39,163 nt of DNA from Leptospira ilyithenensis. GTDB lineage: Bacteria > Spirochaetota > Leptospiria > Leptospirales > Leptospiraceae. The stretch spans positions 1-39,163 of the forward strand of contig NZ_RQHV01000023.1 in assembly GCF_004771005.1 (NCBI RefSeq). Direction: 5' to 3'. Shown here one piece after another: positions 27,239-36,535 of the stretch (positions are counted from its first letter, which is position 1; the number at the start of each line of letters is the position of its first letter). The notes under the pieces are model-generated. The model did not search any database and had not been told where the DNA came from. It saw nothing but the letters and a program-made list of their open reading frames with translations. The translations under genes were made by a program, and so were the position numbers.

Positions 27239-28180
27239 CTAGATTCTTCTGGATCGATCAAGCCTAATCGTTTCAATCAAATGAATTTCATGTGTTCCGA
27301 TATTCATTACATCCGAGATATCTTCGTGGCTATATCCCTTTTTCAGCAAATGAACTACTTTATCTATTTTGCCTGCGCTCGCAGGAAGTTCTTCCAGAGC
27401 GGATTCCAAAGACAATACGATTTGATCTTCAAAATTTCTTTGGTGGGATGCATATGCAGGATCATTTGCATATGCCATTTCCGTTAGAAATTCCTTTCTG
27501 GTTTTTCCTTCTTTGTTTTCATCCCGAATGATATTCGATTCTTCTTTCTTTTCGGAGAACGGATTTCCCCCGACAGTAAAATCCATTTTGGGTTTGAACT
27601 GAGGAAGTTCCACTGCACCGATTGCATCATTGGTAGGAGTGTTCATTCCTTCCATGCCCAAGATTCCTTTTACCGCTCTGCCTAATTTTCCAAAGACCTG
27701 ATTGACTGCGCCATCCGTAGTAACTACTTCCGATTCATTGGCAAGGAACTGATTGGATCTATATACTTCTCCCACACCGGATCTTTGTTCCTTTAAACTG
27801 TGAATTGTAGGTTCTGCTTCCGCTAGTTTTGCTTGGCTCAATTCCTTTTCCAAAGACATACCTAACTCTCGAAAAGGAGGTACTTCGTCTAAGGTCTGTT
27901 TATTGGCCGGACGTTCCACATTCACTGACTCATAGTGTTTGAATTCTTTTGCAATGAGTTCCGCCTTTTCAATCATAGATCGAAGGGCGACAAGCCTTGA
28001 CTCGATAACACCTACGGTTGCATCCAATTCCTTGATGGTCTCCGAAGTTGCCATATCAATGGCGCGGTCTAATTTTTTATCATAATATTCTGATACGGAC
28101 TTTTGGACTTTTGCAGAAACGAATACATACAAAATCCCGCCAAACAATATGTTAATTAATACTAGAGAAAAAAGTTCCAT
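27239..28180 (-). CDS. Membrane-anchored coiled-coil protein with C-terminal helix-turn-helix (DUF6115-like)
   Basis: A 313-residue protein: an N-terminal membrane helix (residues 4-22), a helical coiled segment (about 25-90), a long low-complexity middle, and a C-terminal helix-turn-helix-like block (VVHLLKKGYSHEDISDVMNIGTHEIHLI, in two helices). Similar architecture is seen in Firmicutes proteins coded near swrB and fliA. It is 12 bases upstream of the RemA-like gene and downstream of fapA in the motility operon. A role in flagellar control or number is possible but unproven. Confidence 0.55.
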   Translation of the reverse strand: MELFSLVLINILFGGILYVFVSAKVQKSVSEYYDKKLDRAIDMATSETIKELDATVGVIESRLVALRSMIEKAELIAKEFKHYESVNVERPANKQTLDEVPPFRELGMSLEKELSQAKLAEAEPTIHSLKEQRSGVGEVYRSNQFLANESEVVTTDGAVNQVFGKLGRAVKGILGMEGMNTPTNDAIGAVELPQFKPKMDFTVGGNPFSEKKEESNIIRDENKEGKTRKEFLTEMAYANDPAYASHQRNFEDQIVLSLESALEELPASAGKIDKVVHLLKKGYSHEDISDVMNIGTHEIHLIETIRLDRSRRI

Positions 28181-28236
28181 TTTCCAGTCTCCAAAGAAAC
28201 ATTTCCAACAACATTCCTAAAGAGTATGAAAAGAAC

Positions 28237-28524
28237 TTAAGCCATCGAATCGAAAAACGATCCTTTGTTTTGCGATGGATTGGCGCGAACGATCCCTGAT
28301 TTTGTATAAGAAACCACTTCTTCTTTTTCTTGTTTTGGTCTCAAAGCATTAGACGAAGTATTTGCCTTGGTCTCGGGAACGGTCTGAGCACGATTCTGGG
28401 TAGTGATTGCCGCCTTTTGCAATTCCACGACTTGATTCTGGTAGGTGTTCGGATTTTCTACCTGAGCTCGTCTTGCAATTTCAAAGTGGTGAGTATTACT
28501 CGCAAAAGTTTCATTGAGAATCAT
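28237..28524 (-). CDS. Small uncharacterised protein in the motility operon
   Basis: A 95-residue hydrophilic protein, rich in Asn, Gln, Thr and Lys, with no membrane segment, predicted to be mostly disordered. It lies between fapA (12 bases) and the DUF6115-like gene (56 bases) on the same strand, which supports it being real. No family is recognised. An opposite-strand open frame covers the same DNA and is taken to be a shadow. Confidence 0.55.
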   Translation of the reverse strand: MILNETFASNTHHFEIARRAQVENPNTYQNQVVELQKAAITTQNRAQTVPETKANTSSNALRPKQEKEEVVSYTKSGIVRANPSQNKGSFFDSMA

Positions 28525-28536
28525 TGCATTACCCTT

Positions 28537-30528
28537 CTAGTTCTTAGGTTTAGCACGACCTCGTTTTTTTCTCCAGTCATTTTTATCTTCGTCCGGATCT
28601 TCGTAATTGGTGCTTCGCACCTGGCCCCCTTCCTCAAAGAAGGTCTTTGCCTTGGTTTCATGCCGCAATTTGAAATCTGCGTTTCGAATTCGGATGGAAA
28701 CACCCGGAAAGATGGTTTTTTCCACGGAAACACGGCCACTCGCGGCTTGCTCCTCCATATAGGTGGTGAGAGTCTGGATTTCCTTATCGTATTCCTGGAT
28801 TCGTTTTTCGAGTTTTTTGGTCCCTGCTTCCAATTTCTGAAGATGGGCCTCATTTTCCGGAGAAAAACTGGCAGGATCGGCTTCCTTTCGGGCGCGGAGA
28901 GTACGCATTGTTTTGGTCAGCTGATCGCATTTGTCCTGATTCTCGTTTTTCTTTTCTTCGTATTCGCTGATTTGTTTGAGTATCTTCGGATTGACCCCTA
29001 CTATGAGATCGGTTTGCGGATTGGCCTGTGATCCGATGATTTTCGCAGCAATGAGCTGCGCTGCCTGGATGGTGCCGCCTACGATCTGACCCCGTTTTCC
29101 TTTGCAGCTGACTTTGCCGCCTGCCATCAAATGGGAGTGCAAAATCCCTTCCTGCACGATGATGTCTCTTTCCGTAATGACTGTCGCGTTCTGGATGAAC
29201 TTGGCAACGATATTGCCACCGGTGGATTCTACACGCGCCTCTTCCCTTCCTGTCACCCCTTGTCTTACAATGATGTCTCCATCCGCTTCTATGATTGCTT
29301 TTTGGACTGTTCCGTAAATTTCGATATTTCCCGCAGCCTTTACTGAATAATTATCTTCTACGTTTCCTGTAATGATGATGGAACCCAAGAAGGTAACATT
29401 TCCCGTTTTGACTCCCACATCTCCATTGATACGATAGACCGTTTCTACCGATAGTCTTCCAAGTGCGTAGAGAACCTGACCATTGACCTCCGCCGTCAAA
29501 CGCATCTTATCTTCGGAAAGAATGGTTCCCTTTCCTTGTTTCAATTCTATATCGGATCCGTCTTTGGCAGGGAGAACCATTCCGAAAAGATTCCTTCCCA
29601 GTTTGCCTTTCCCTGCAGGAATTTTTTCGGCAAGTAATTGTCCGACAACTGTGTTTTCGATCATATCCAAATCTTTGTAATCGACTCTTCCCGATTGATC
29701 TTCTTTGAAATTTACTTTTTTTTCAGTTCGAACATAATAACGGATCTCGGCATTGTTTCCGTTGACTGGATGATCTCCTTCCGCGCCTACAAATGGAGCA
29801 TTGATTTTATCTTCATCTAGCGCCTGTTTGATGTCAGCTTCTTTCAAACCGTAACCGATTCCCATGTTTTTCAAAGAAACGACGATATCGTTGACTTCCA
29901 AGTCGCGTCCGCCTGGTCTTGCAGGGAAAATAGTAACAAATGCCTTCATCTGATCGGAACCGATTTCAATATTGCAACTGGAATCATTTCCTTGTTTTGG
30001 TTTTTGATTTGAGATAAGAACCGGTTCGCCTTTTTTATCTTTAATGATCTTGGTCAAAATGGCAGGATCAATCCCGGCAACTCCCCGGAAAGAAAGACGT
30101 TTGGTAACATCTGCCATGGCAATGGGAGTCCCTTCACCTAATGGAGGATAAATGGTAAGAAATACGCCGGTCTTGTAAATTTTTACGGAGAGACGGCCGT
30201 CTTTGTTTTTAGGAGCGACCAGATCTTTTAAATCTTTGGAAAGTAATTTGCCGGTGCCACCGGTGAGTCTTTCGTCCAGAGCACTCAACTCTTCCAAGAT
30301 CAAATCTTCGGGAATGATAGAGACCCGGATATGAAACGGTTCGGAGAAAAAAAGTCTTTTTCTTCCCCTTTTTAAAACAGTATAATCCAGCTCATGGATT
30401 TTTTTTCCAAAGTGAACGGATGCAAGCGCAAGGCATTCTTCGATCGAATCTCCGATCACTTCTACTTGTTCTTTTTCTTTTTTTTCGAAGTCGGCAAGTT
30501 CCTCTTGCAGAAACCCGGTGAGAGACAT
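28537..30528 (-). CDS. FapA/DUF342 family polymer-like beta-helix protein
   Basis: A 663-residue cytosolic protein. The N-terminal 70 residues resemble a Jag-N domain ([28 protein letters not shown]). They are followed by the DUF342/FapA region with repeated right-handed beta-helix turns ([40 protein letters not shown]) at about 380-500 and a coiled coil at 540-620. DUF342 proteins are common next to flagellar and chemotaxis genes. A fapA in Vibrio affects flagellar function through sugar-transport signalling, but no mechanism can be claimed here. Directly after fliA (9 bases). Confidence 0.82.
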   Translation of the reverse strand: MSLTGFLQEELADFEKKEKEQVEVIGDSIEECLALASVHFGKKIHELDYTVLKRGRKRLFFSEPFHIRVSIIPEDLILEELSALDERLTGGTGKLLSKDLKDLVAPKNKDGRLSVKIYKTGVFLTIYPPLGEGTPIAMADVTKRLSFRGVAGIDPAILTKIIKDKKGEPVLISNQKPKQGNDSSCNIEIGSDQMKAFVTIFPARPGGRDLEVNDIVVSLKNMGIGYGLKEADIKQALDEDKINAPFVGAEGDHPVNGNNAEIRYYVRTEKKVNFKEDQSGRVDYKDLDMIENTVVGQLLAEKIPAGKGKLGRNLFGMVLPAKDGSDIELKQGKGTILSEDKMRLTAEVNGQVLYALGRLSVETVYRINGDVGVKTGNVTFLGSIIITGNVEDNYSVKAAGNIEIYGTVQKAIIEADGDIIVRQGVTGREEARVESTGGNIVAKFIQNATVITERDIIVQEGILHSHLMAGGKVSCKGKRGQIVGGTIQAAQLIAAKIIGSQANPQTDLIVGVNPKILKQISEYEEKKNENQDKCDQLTKTMRTLRARKEADPASFSPENEAHLQKLEAGTKKLEKRIQEYDKEIQTLTTYMEEQAASGRVSVEKTIFPGVSIRIRNADFKLRHETKAKTFFEEGGQVRSTNYEDPDEDKNDWRKKRGRAKPKN

Positions 30529-30537
30529 GGCGGAGCC

Positions 30538-31338
30538 CTATCTTTTTTGGATGGCTGATTTCACTTTGGAGAGTTTGCTTCTCAAACGTGCCACCGCCTT
30601 GGTATGGAGTTGTGAAATGCGGGACTCTGTTACTTCCAGCACTTCGCCTATCTCTTTTAAGGTGAGATCTTCGTAGTAGTATAATACAATTACTTTTTTC
30701 TCTTTTTCCGGCAGGGATTTGATCGCATCTACGATCACGTTTTTGATTTCTTCTTTTTCGATGATATTGTCAGGATTCATATTCATCGGAGATTCCAAAG
30801 TTTCCATAAAAGAAACTTCATCGTTCTCATCTCCAAGAAACCAAATGTCATTTAAAGATACAAGGGAGGTACCCGAAAGTTTGGTGAGAAGGGAATTATA
30901 CTCATCCATGGAAACTCCGAGCTCTTTTGCGATCTCTTCGTCCTCCACTTTTTTCCCTTCTTTATTTTCCAACATCGCAATGATGCCTTCTAGTTGTTTT
31001 GCCTTCTGACGGATGGATCTGGGAATCCAGTCAACTGACCGAAGTTCGTCGAAGACGGATCCGCGGATACGGGTCATAGCATAAGTTTTAAATTTAATTT
31101 CGCGGGATGGGTCGAATTTCTCAATGGCGTCTAACAAACCGAAAACGCCGTAACTGACTAAATCTTCAAATTCGACATTTTGAGGCATTCCGATCGCAAT
31201 CCGACCGGCTACGTGTTTTACTAGAGGAGAATACTTCTCCACGAGATAACTACGGATTTCGGGGTTCTTATTGACTCGATACTGTTTCCAGAGATCTGTC
31301 TCATCAAATTGGTTGTATTTGTCTAACAATCTGGACAT
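30538..31338 (-). CDS. fliA: RNA polymerase sigma factor FliA/WhiG (sigma-28 family)
   Basis: Flagellar sigma factor. Region 2 includes [28 protein letters not shown] and [21 protein letters not shown], and region 4 ends with the helix-turn-helix [21 protein letters not shown]. At 266 residues it is normal for FliA/WhiG. It starts 104 bases after the preceding gene, leaving room for a promoter of its own, and precedes fapA by 9 bases. An anti-sigma FlgM is not in the window. Confidence 0.93.
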   Translation of the reverse strand: MSRLLDKYNQFDETDLWKQYRVNKNPEIRSYLVEKYSPLVKHVAGRIAIGMPQNVEFEDLVSYGVFGLLDAIEKFDPSREIKFKTYAMTRIRGSVFDELRSVDWIPRSIRQKAKQLEGIIAMLENKEGKKVEDEEIAKELGVSMDEYNSLLTKLSGTSLVSLNDIWFLGDENDEVSFMETLESPMNMNPDNIIEKEEIKNVIVDAIKSLPEKEKKVIVLYYYEDLTLKEIGEVLEVTESRISQLHTKAVARLRSKLSKVKSAIQKR

Positions 31339-31442
31339 AATAGGCCGGATAACCGGAAACTCTTACTTTATAGAAAAAATCGTATAAAAACGAAAATTAC
31401 AAGAGCAATTTTTTTCTTATGTCTGATAAATTGGATAAATTT

Positions 31443-31916
31443 TCATCCTTCCTGGGGATCATCCTTAGCCATCATGGTTCGAATCGCCTCAGCCATGAGT
31501 TTCGGCTCATTTTTAATGGCAATTTTGTCAACAATGATATGATCTCCGAACTTGCCTGATTTTGCCATAGCAAGCTTTGTTTCGGCCAGAGACTCAGCTC
31601 CCGATTGCACCCCGAAGGCATCGCTGGAAAGAGATCCTGAGTCGGAAGAACCCATCGGACCGGACTCATTCATTTCCCCTTCTTCTCCGCCAGAACCAAA
31701 TCCGCCGCCGATAGACAACCCGCCTAAGAACTCCAAAAATTCAGGGACTTTTTTTTCCAAAACGGTATAGACTCCAAATCCGAGACCTGCAAATGCAAAA
31801 GTGGAAATGGCAGAGATAAATAAAATATAACCAATTCGGTTTCCTACAAGAAACCCGCAGGTGGTGCTGATGATCGCACCAATGACAGCAAAACCGGCAA
31901 GAAAAACAATTTGCAA
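31443..31916 (-). CDS. Uncharacterised membrane protein between flhG and fliA
   Basis: A 157-residue protein with two or three hydrophobic segments in the first 60 residues, a Gly/Ser-rich linker (GGLSIGGGFGSGGEEGE) and a conserved-looking tail (KFGDHIIVDKIAIKNEPKLMAEAIRTMMA). Five bases separate it from flhG, so it is co-translated with the motility genes. Borrelia also has an uncharacterised gene after its flhF-flhG pair, but homology cannot be judged here. Confidence 0.6.
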   Translation of the reverse strand: MQIVFLAGFAVIGAIISTTCGFLVGNRIGYILFISAISTFAFAGLGFGVYTVLEKKVPEFLEFLGGLSIGGGFGSGGEEGEMNESGPMGSSDSGSLSSDAFGVQSGAESLAETKLAMAKSGKFGDHIIVDKIAIKNEPKLMAEAIRTMMAKDDPQEG

Positions 31917-31921
31917 GGGGA

Positions 31922-32845
31922 TTAACCTTCGTCTTCCATTTCTTTTTCCATTTCTTTCTCTTTGAAATCTACAAAGTTAAAGAATTTTTTGAAAAATCCG
32001 GTAAGGCCTTCTTCGTCAGAATAACCACCTTCCGTTTGTAACAAGTTATGAGTGATTCGAGTCAGACAAGCCGCCGCCTTACAACGGGGAGAGTTTAAGA
32101 TAAAAGGTTTTTGTTCCCGGATAGATCTTTCCACTTCTTCGTCTTGAAAGATAAATCCCAAATTTTCCACTTGGACTTCCAAAAATTGGCCGGAGATATC
32201 AATGACTCTATCCGCTACTTTTTTTCCTTCAATGGCACTGCGAACCCGATTCACTATGATCTTTAGATTTTTGTCTTTGGATTGGGAAACAATCGATTTG
32301 ATAAGTCCGTAGGAGTCAGTGATCGAAGTCGGTTCGGGAGTGGTGACAACTACCACTTCGTCGGCAGGCATAACAAGCCCGATCACATTGGCGGAGATTC
32401 CGGCACCAGTATCTATGATCATCACATCGTAACGATCCAAGTCCACAAAACCTTTGATCAAATTGTTTCTTTGGGTCTCGTTTAAATTGGCAAGTTGAGA
32501 ATATCCGGAAGCACCTGCAATGATGTCCACTCCTTCCGGAGTAGATATAATAATGTCTTTTAAAGATTTATGGCCTTTCACCACATGATAGAGGTTATAC
32601 TTTGGAATGATTCCGAGTAACACGTTTACGTTGGCAAGCCCCAAGTCCCCGTCAAAGATCAGAACCTTCAAACCTGTCTTGGCTATGGCTATGGCAAGAT
32701 TTACGGAAACAGTACTTTTACCTACTCCGCCTTTTCCGGAAGCTACCGCGATGATCTTTGTTTTTTTCAGAACATCGGAAGTCGGGACTAATTTTAAACC
32801 AGTATTTCCTTCAGTGAGCTTTCTAAGATTTGCCGCTTGGTCCAT
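31922..32845 (-). CDS. flhG: FlhG (MinD-like ATPase controlling flagellar number)
   Basis: P-loop ATPase of the MinD/ParA family. The deviant Walker [11 protein letters not shown] starts at about residue 36, [12 protein letters not shown] and IDTGAGI follow, and the C-terminus is acidic and amphipathic. Coded immediately after FlhF, it is FlhG/YlxH, which limits flagellar number by stimulating FlhF GTPase and acting on assembly. The N-terminal 20 residues ([13 protein letters not shown]) match the FlhF-activating DQAxxLR motif. 307 residues. Confidence 0.94.
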   Translation of the reverse strand: MDQAANLRKLTEGNTGLKLVPTSDVLKKTKIIAVASGKGGVGKSTVSVNLAIAIAKTGLKVLIFDGDLGLANVNVLLGIIPKYNLYHVVKGHKSLKDIIISTPEGVDIIAGASGYSQLANLNETQRNNLIKGFVDLDRYDVMIIDTGAGISANVIGLVMPADEVVVVTTPEPTSITDSYGLIKSIVSQSKDKNLKIIVNRVRSAIEGKKVADRVIDISGQFLEVQVENLGFIFQDEEVERSIREQKPFILNSPRCKAAACLTRITHNLLQTEGGYSDEEGLTGFFKKFFNFVDFKEKEMEKEMEDEG

Positions 32846-32885
32846 CGCTTGGTTATCCTCTATCTAAGGAGGGATAACAAGCGGA

Positions 32886-34235
32886 CTAAGTGGTCTTATC
32901 AAAGACCTCGCCGGCTATCCCTTTCAATTTCTCTGGGTAAACTACACACTCTGCAAGAAGTTTTTTTGAAGCGTTAAGGATGTCAAAAGGAACATCCTGC
33001 CCCACACTACAAAATGCGAATTCCCTGTGAATAGTATCGGCTAATTCCACTACAGAACCTAAATATTCTGCTTCATCCAGCTTAGTTAATAAAATTCTTT
33101 TGTATCCGATTGTCTCATAAGCGTCTGCAACCGAGCGGGCGTTGGCAGAAGATATCGTGGAAGAAAGAACCAAAATGTTTTCCAGATAGTCTTTGTCTCC
33201 AAATGCCTGGTAAAACTCCCGAAGTTTCAGGATATTGTCGGGATTTTTATGAGAGTAACCGGCAGTGTCCACAAGGATGAGCTCGGAACCGTCTCTCGCG
33301 ACTGCCTCTTTCAATTTGCGAACGTCTTTCGCGGCATAAAATGGCATCCCCATTGCATCCGCATAAAATTTCAATTGGTCAATCGCCGCAATACGGTAGT
33401 TATCCGTAGTGTATAAGGAAACTTTCTTTCCCATATGGAGAGAATATTTTGCCGCAAGCTTTGCGATAGAAGTTGTTTTTCCGGCGCCAGTAGGTCCTAC
33501 GAAAAAAACGACTTTTCTTTTTCCGCGAGGAGTCCCACTGAATAGATCGGAGTCGATTGTGATCCTCGATTCCAGTATTGAGATTGCTTTTTCACAAACA
33601 GTTGCAAAACGAGATGCGTCTACGGAAGAAAGATGCTCTTCCAGGACCTGGGTAATTTCTTCCGCATAACTCGCGCTCATTCCTTCCGATTTCAATCTCT
33701 CGGAAAGTTTTTCTATATTGGAATGCCTTTTAGGAACGGAAACTTGCGGAATTTCCCTGGAAATAGAGGGTTTTTCATGTATTTCCGAAACGTTCGCCAA
33801 TGACAGACCGATTTGTTCTTCTGCATGGTATGGTTTTAGGGAAGATTCCAATTCGTAATCGTCGTCGTCGATTACAATTGGCTCCATTCGTTCCATAACG
33901 GCTGCCCTTCTCCTTCTTTCGGAATAAGGACGAACGGCTTCAATCGTTTTTGCCACCTTTTTCTCATTTGCCGGCACCAGTGAATCCGTTTTTTGTTTTT
34001 GTTTGATCAGTTCTTTCAGATCTTTAAGTTTTTTCTCAATGCGATCTTTGGAGTTTTGTTTTTCCGGGATACCCACATCGATTTCATACATTTTGCTAGC
34101 AAGAAGTCCAGTTCCGAACAATCCGCCTTCCGTTGTTACACGTTGATCGTAAATATGCGCCTCCGGCCCATATTTCATTTTCATTTGCATGATGCAGTCT
34201 TGTAAATCTTTGCCTCGGATTTTGACGAAATCCAT
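32886..34235 (-). CDS. flhF: FlhF, SRP-type GTPase for flagellar placement
   Basis: A 449-residue SRP-family GTPase. The N-terminal B domain (MDFVKIRGKDLQDCIMQMKM ...) is charged and variable. The NG domain has the P-loop GPTGAGKT at 247-254, ILVDTAGYSHK for G3, and LTKLDEAEYLG for G4. It sets the site of flagellar assembly at the pole or near the cell end. It heads the minus-strand motility operon, with flhG 40 bases downstream. The DNA upstream contains a 6-bp hairpin and the 35-bp repeat array. Confidence 0.95.
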   Translation of the reverse strand: MDFVKIRGKDLQDCIMQMKMKYGPEAHIYDQRVTTEGGLFGTGLLASKMYEIDVGIPEKQNSKDRIEKKLKDLKELIKQKQKTDSLVPANEKKVAKTIEAVRPYSERRRRAAVMERMEPIVIDDDDYELESSLKPYHAEEQIGLSLANVSEIHEKPSISREIPQVSVPKRHSNIEKLSERLKSEGMSASYAEEITQVLEEHLSSVDASRFATVCEKAISILESRITIDSDLFSGTPRGKRKVVFFVGPTGAGKTTSIAKLAAKYSLHMGKKVSLYTTDNYRIAAIDQLKFYADAMGMPFYAAKDVRKLKEAVARDGSELILVDTAGYSHKNPDNILKLREFYQAFGDKDYLENILVLSSTISSANARSVADAYETIGYKRILLTKLDEAEYLGSVVELADTIHREFAFCSVGQDVPFDILNASKKLLAECVVYPEKLKGIAGEVFDKTT

Positions 34236-34377
34236 CCCCTATACTCCCAAAATCTGACGATTTGTTGAAATTCTAAAGATAGGGCGGATTTTGTACAGTC
34301 TTTTTTATGAGACATAATTCTATATGGGAGCTTGAGTGGCTTTTTCCGAACAAGATGATTTGTCATTCGGGAGTGTG

Positions 34378-34396
34378 CAGGTGATGGACCCACCTG
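34378..34396. other. Hairpin upstream of flhF
   Basis: CAGGTG (34378-34383) and CACCTG (34391-34396) form a perfect stem around ATGGACC. It marks the start of a GC-richer stretch that continues into the repeat array. The 140 bases between it and flhF should hold the flhF promoter, but no clear sigma-28 or sigma-70 boxes could be fixed. Confidence 0.3.
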
Positions 34397-34410
34397 CCGT
34401 GGGGGTTAGG

Positions 34411-34648
34411 AGAATTATACGAAGTTCGTTATAACCGCTCGGTGGGTGCGATACGAAGTTCGGTTATCTCGTATTTTAAGGGTTTAAACGAAGTTCGGTT
34501 ATCTCTTACAGCAGTGAGATCAATGTAATGCGATTAACAGGCCGAGTTTACGGGGATAAGCGTAGTTCGGTGAACAAGCTAGGTTCGGGGGGTTAACGAA
34601 CGTCGGGTAACACACAAAAACATGCGGGATAAACGAAACCGATCCTCG
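34411..34648. repeat. Degenerate array of about seven ~35-bp repeats
   Basis: A core like GGGATAAACGAAGTTCGGTTATC recurs with regular spacing. The cores (aligned at GAAGTT) lie at 34421, 34455, 34490, 34525, 34562, 34598 and 34635, that is every 34-37 bases. The second and third copies share GAAGTTCGGTTATCTC exactly; the fourth and seventh are weak. Each core is an imperfect palindrome (CGAA-G-TTCG). The reverse strand, ATAACCGAACTTCG, resembles the outer boxes of the attC sites nearby (ATAACGAACTAGCC). No coding frame crosses it. Confidence 0.6.
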
Positions 34649-34948
34649 TATTTGATAGATTTTCCCCTGGGCGGGAGGTCAATCAGTAAAAGGGAAATAT
34701 GGAACAATCCTCCACCACTCATGCCATGTTCTTTCGGTAGAGAGTTTCCATTTTAATCCTTTTTAAAAATTCATATAGAAAATGGTAATTTGAATTAATT
34801 CTCATTTTTGGATAGAAACCTGATTCTGCTAATTTACATTCGAACTGCAAAAATTTTGTAACTATTTTTTCCTGTCGAAGCGTGGTTTTACTTGTGAGGA
34901 AGGGAAACTCATAGTTAGATAAGTAAAATTATTTTCTAGAGTATGATC
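34649..34948. other. AT-rich intergenic stretch without recognised features
   Basis: There is no convincing coding frame, RNA gene or repeat between the periodic array and the trypsin-like remnant. It is rich in A and T runs and may be decayed cassette DNA. Confidence 0.4.
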
Positions 34949-35304
34949 TCATTGAATATCACAGTAATTTAGGAATTTTTTGTGATTTTTTATTTCGCTT
35001 GCTTGTTCCGGATTTAATTCAAATACGCTAAAATCCCAATCAAAAGGATTATCAGTTTTTGGATGAAGTAAATTTCCATCAATTTTATTATCCCAAGATG
35101 TATAAATAGATTCAGATTCAGCTATTTTCAGTAAATGTTTCGCTGATATAAGAAAATTTAAATTATTGGATTCAAAGAAAATGCCTGTTCCATAGAGCTG
35201 AGGTTGTCTATTTTTAATTTTCCTGTAAATAGGGCAAATAGCACTCTATCGATTAAATCTATTGCTTCATTTAATCGTTCAAATATTTCTAATAAGGTTT
35301 CCAT
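34949..35304 (-). pseudogene. Frameshifted remnant of a trypsin-like serine peptidase
   Basis: From ATG 35304 one frame reads METLLEIFERLNEAIDLIDR, then a shift of one base near 35245 is needed to enter a second frame that stays open to TGA at 34949. The second frame reads ICPIYRKIKNRQPQLYGTGIFF, then NFLISAKHLL, and later DWDFSVFELNPEQ. This resembles trypsin-like peptidases (GTGfl...fLiTAaHvL with the catalytic His, and DiAvf.L with the Asp). The half carrying the catalytic Ser is missing. It is adjacent to the attC at 35328, so it is probably a decayed cassette gene. Family call is tentative. Confidence 0.45.
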
Positions 35305-35327
35305 ATTTTAAAAAGTTGGCACATGTC

Positions 35328-35499
35328 GTATAACGAACTAGCCTTACCGACGTTGTCCGTAGCTGAGCCTTCGGAGAAGACGTTAAGGACTGGCACGTAG
35401 TTTGCGTATTGCAAACGAGTGACAGAAGGACATGTGTCGAAGACCGAGAAAGGGTGAACGAAGTGAATCCCGCAGCGTAGTGGTAAGGCGAAGTTATAT
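35328..35499. repeat. attC-like recombination site 1
   Basis: Outer boxes GTATAAC (35328-35334) and GTTATAT (35493-35499); inner boxes GCCTTACC and GGTAAGGC; unequal spacers between outer and inner boxes. The central part is palindromic and nearly the same as in site 2. It lies 26 bases beyond the stop of higA, the usual place of attC after its cassette gene. The total of 172 bases is long for attC, in the upper part of the range of chromosomal integrons. Confidence 0.7.
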
Positions 35500-35524
35500 G
35501 AAATTTTCGGACTTCCGGAAGTGA

Positions 35525-35929
35525 TTACGCCACGGATGGCGTTTTCTTTGTTCCTTTCTTAGAAGATTTCACTTGATATTCTTTCACCAGAATGTCCGTA
35601 GGAATGCCTAAGCTTTGATTAATTTTTCTAATCATTTCTAAAGTAAGCTTTCTTTTTCTGTTTAAGATTTCGGTTGCGCGACTTCTTCCCCCAATGAGAT
35701 TTCCTAGATCTACGCTTTTCATATTCATATCGTCCATAACGGATTTCAAAGCTTCAATTGGATCAGGATCATCAATATGGTAGTGTTTACTTTCGTAAGC
35801 ATCAACTAAGGTAATTAGAACGTCTAATTTATCATACTCAGGACTGTTTTTTTTCGCATCCCAGAGTTCTTCAATCTCAGAGAGCGCCTCTAAATGATCC
35901 TTTTGATTTTTAATAGGTTTAATATTCAT
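35525..35929 (-). CDS. higA: HigA-type antitoxin
   Basis: A 134-residue antitoxin with a C-terminal Xre-like helix-turn-helix (DDMNMKSVDLGNLIGGRSRATEIL ... in the HigA pattern) and a helical N-terminal toxin-binding part. Its ATG follows the stop of the HigB gene directly (TAAATG), giving the toxin-first order typical of higBA. The antitoxin neutralises HigB and, with it, probably represses the operon at the inverted repeat upstream of higB. The tail is Lys/Thr-rich. An attC-like site follows its stop after 26 bases. Confidence 0.85.
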   Translation of the reverse strand: MNIKPIKNQKDHLEALSEIEELWDAKKNSPEYDKLDVLITLVDAYESKHYHIDDPDPIEALKSVMDDMNMKSVDLGNLIGGRSRATEILNRKRKLTLEMIRKINQSLGIPTDILVKEYQVKSSKKGTKKTPSVA

Positions 35930-36229
35930 TTAAATCTCCTCAGCATTGATTTTGTCGTATAGTTCGTGCGTTCCAATAAATCTAATAAAGATGGTTTGTA
36001 GATTGTAATGGATTTTTACAATTAGTCTGTATTTCTTCCCATGAATATTGAAAACGATTCTATTATCCTTAAGAAAACTCGCATTTCTGTATTTCTTTTT
36101 TATATCTGCAGGAGATTTCCAAATAGCTTTCGAAGCATCTTTGAACCAAACTTCGATGGGTATTTTAGAGTCAGAGTATTTAGGAATAGAGTAGAAATCC
36201 CTCAGAATTTTTCTTGAAATAACCCTCAC
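35930..36229 (-). CDS. higB: HigB-type mRNA interferase toxin
   Basis: A 99-residue basic toxin of the HigB_toxin family (RelE superfamily). Family signatures are the opening RVISRKILRDF, IWKSPADIKKKYRNASFL, the VFNIHGKKYRLIVKI strand and the ending FIRFIGTHELYDKI. It would cleave mRNA on translating ribosomes. The start is GTG at 36229. It is the first gene of a two-gene unit and lies between two attC-like sites, that is within one putative cassette. Confidence 0.88.
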   Translation of the reverse strand: MRVISRKILRDFYSIPKYSDSKIPIEVWFKDASKAIWKSPADIKKKYRNASFLKDNRIVFNIHGKKYRLIVKIHYNLQTIFIRFIGTHELYDKINAEEI

Positions 36230-36244
36230 AAATCAAGCAGATCA

Positions 36245-36263
36245 TGTTACCGAAATGGTAACA
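36245..36263. promoter_or_regulatory. Palindromic operator upstream of higBA
   Basis: TGTTACC (36245-36251) and GGTAACA (36257-36263) form a perfect inverted repeat with a 5-base centre, 16 bases upstream of the higB start. Position and symmetry fit HigA or HigBA autorepression. The -35 and -10 boxes are not clear. Confidence 0.55.
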
Positions 36264-36334
36264 ACTACTTTTTTACTCTTTTAGCGAGCACGAACGCTCG
36301 CAATTTAATCAAAAAACATCACCCCGAAAATGTC

Positions 36335-36510
36335 GCATAACGAACTAGCCTTACCGACGTTGTCCGTAGCTGAGTCTTCGGAGAAGACGTTAGGGACTGG
36401 CACGTAGTTTGCGTATTACAAACGAGTGACAGAAGGACAATGTGTCGAAGACCGAGAAAGGGTGAGCGAAAGCGAATCCTGCACAGCGTAACGGTAAGGC
36501 GAAGTTATAC
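36335..36510. repeat. attC-like recombination site 2
   Basis: Outer boxes GCATAAC (36335-36341) and GTTATAC (36504-36510); inner boxes GCCTTACCG and CGGTAAGGC; a 6-base spacer on one side and 3 on the other, as in true attC sites where unpaired bases set the strand. The middle holds GTCTTC-GGA-GAAGAC and GTTTG...CAAAC hairpins. It is 176 bases long, nearly identical to site 1, and lies 26 bases beyond the mazF stop. Confidence 0.7.
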
Positions 36511-36535
36511 GCCGGTTCTTAATGATTTGAAAAAT

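Noticed and set aside
28330..29031. 233-codon + strand frame opposite fapA and the small gene
   Set aside because: Phe/Leu/Cys-rich shadow of two coding frames with much better family support or operon fit.
34416..34433. TATACGAAGTT, an 11-base match to a loxP half-site arm
   Set aside because: The second arm and 8-base spacer of loxP are absent, and the match is simply the first copy of the local 35-base repeat.
34411..34648. Possible CRISPR array (period about 35 bases)
   Set aside because: The repeated core is short and varies in every copy, there are no constant-length unique spacers, and no cas genes are present.
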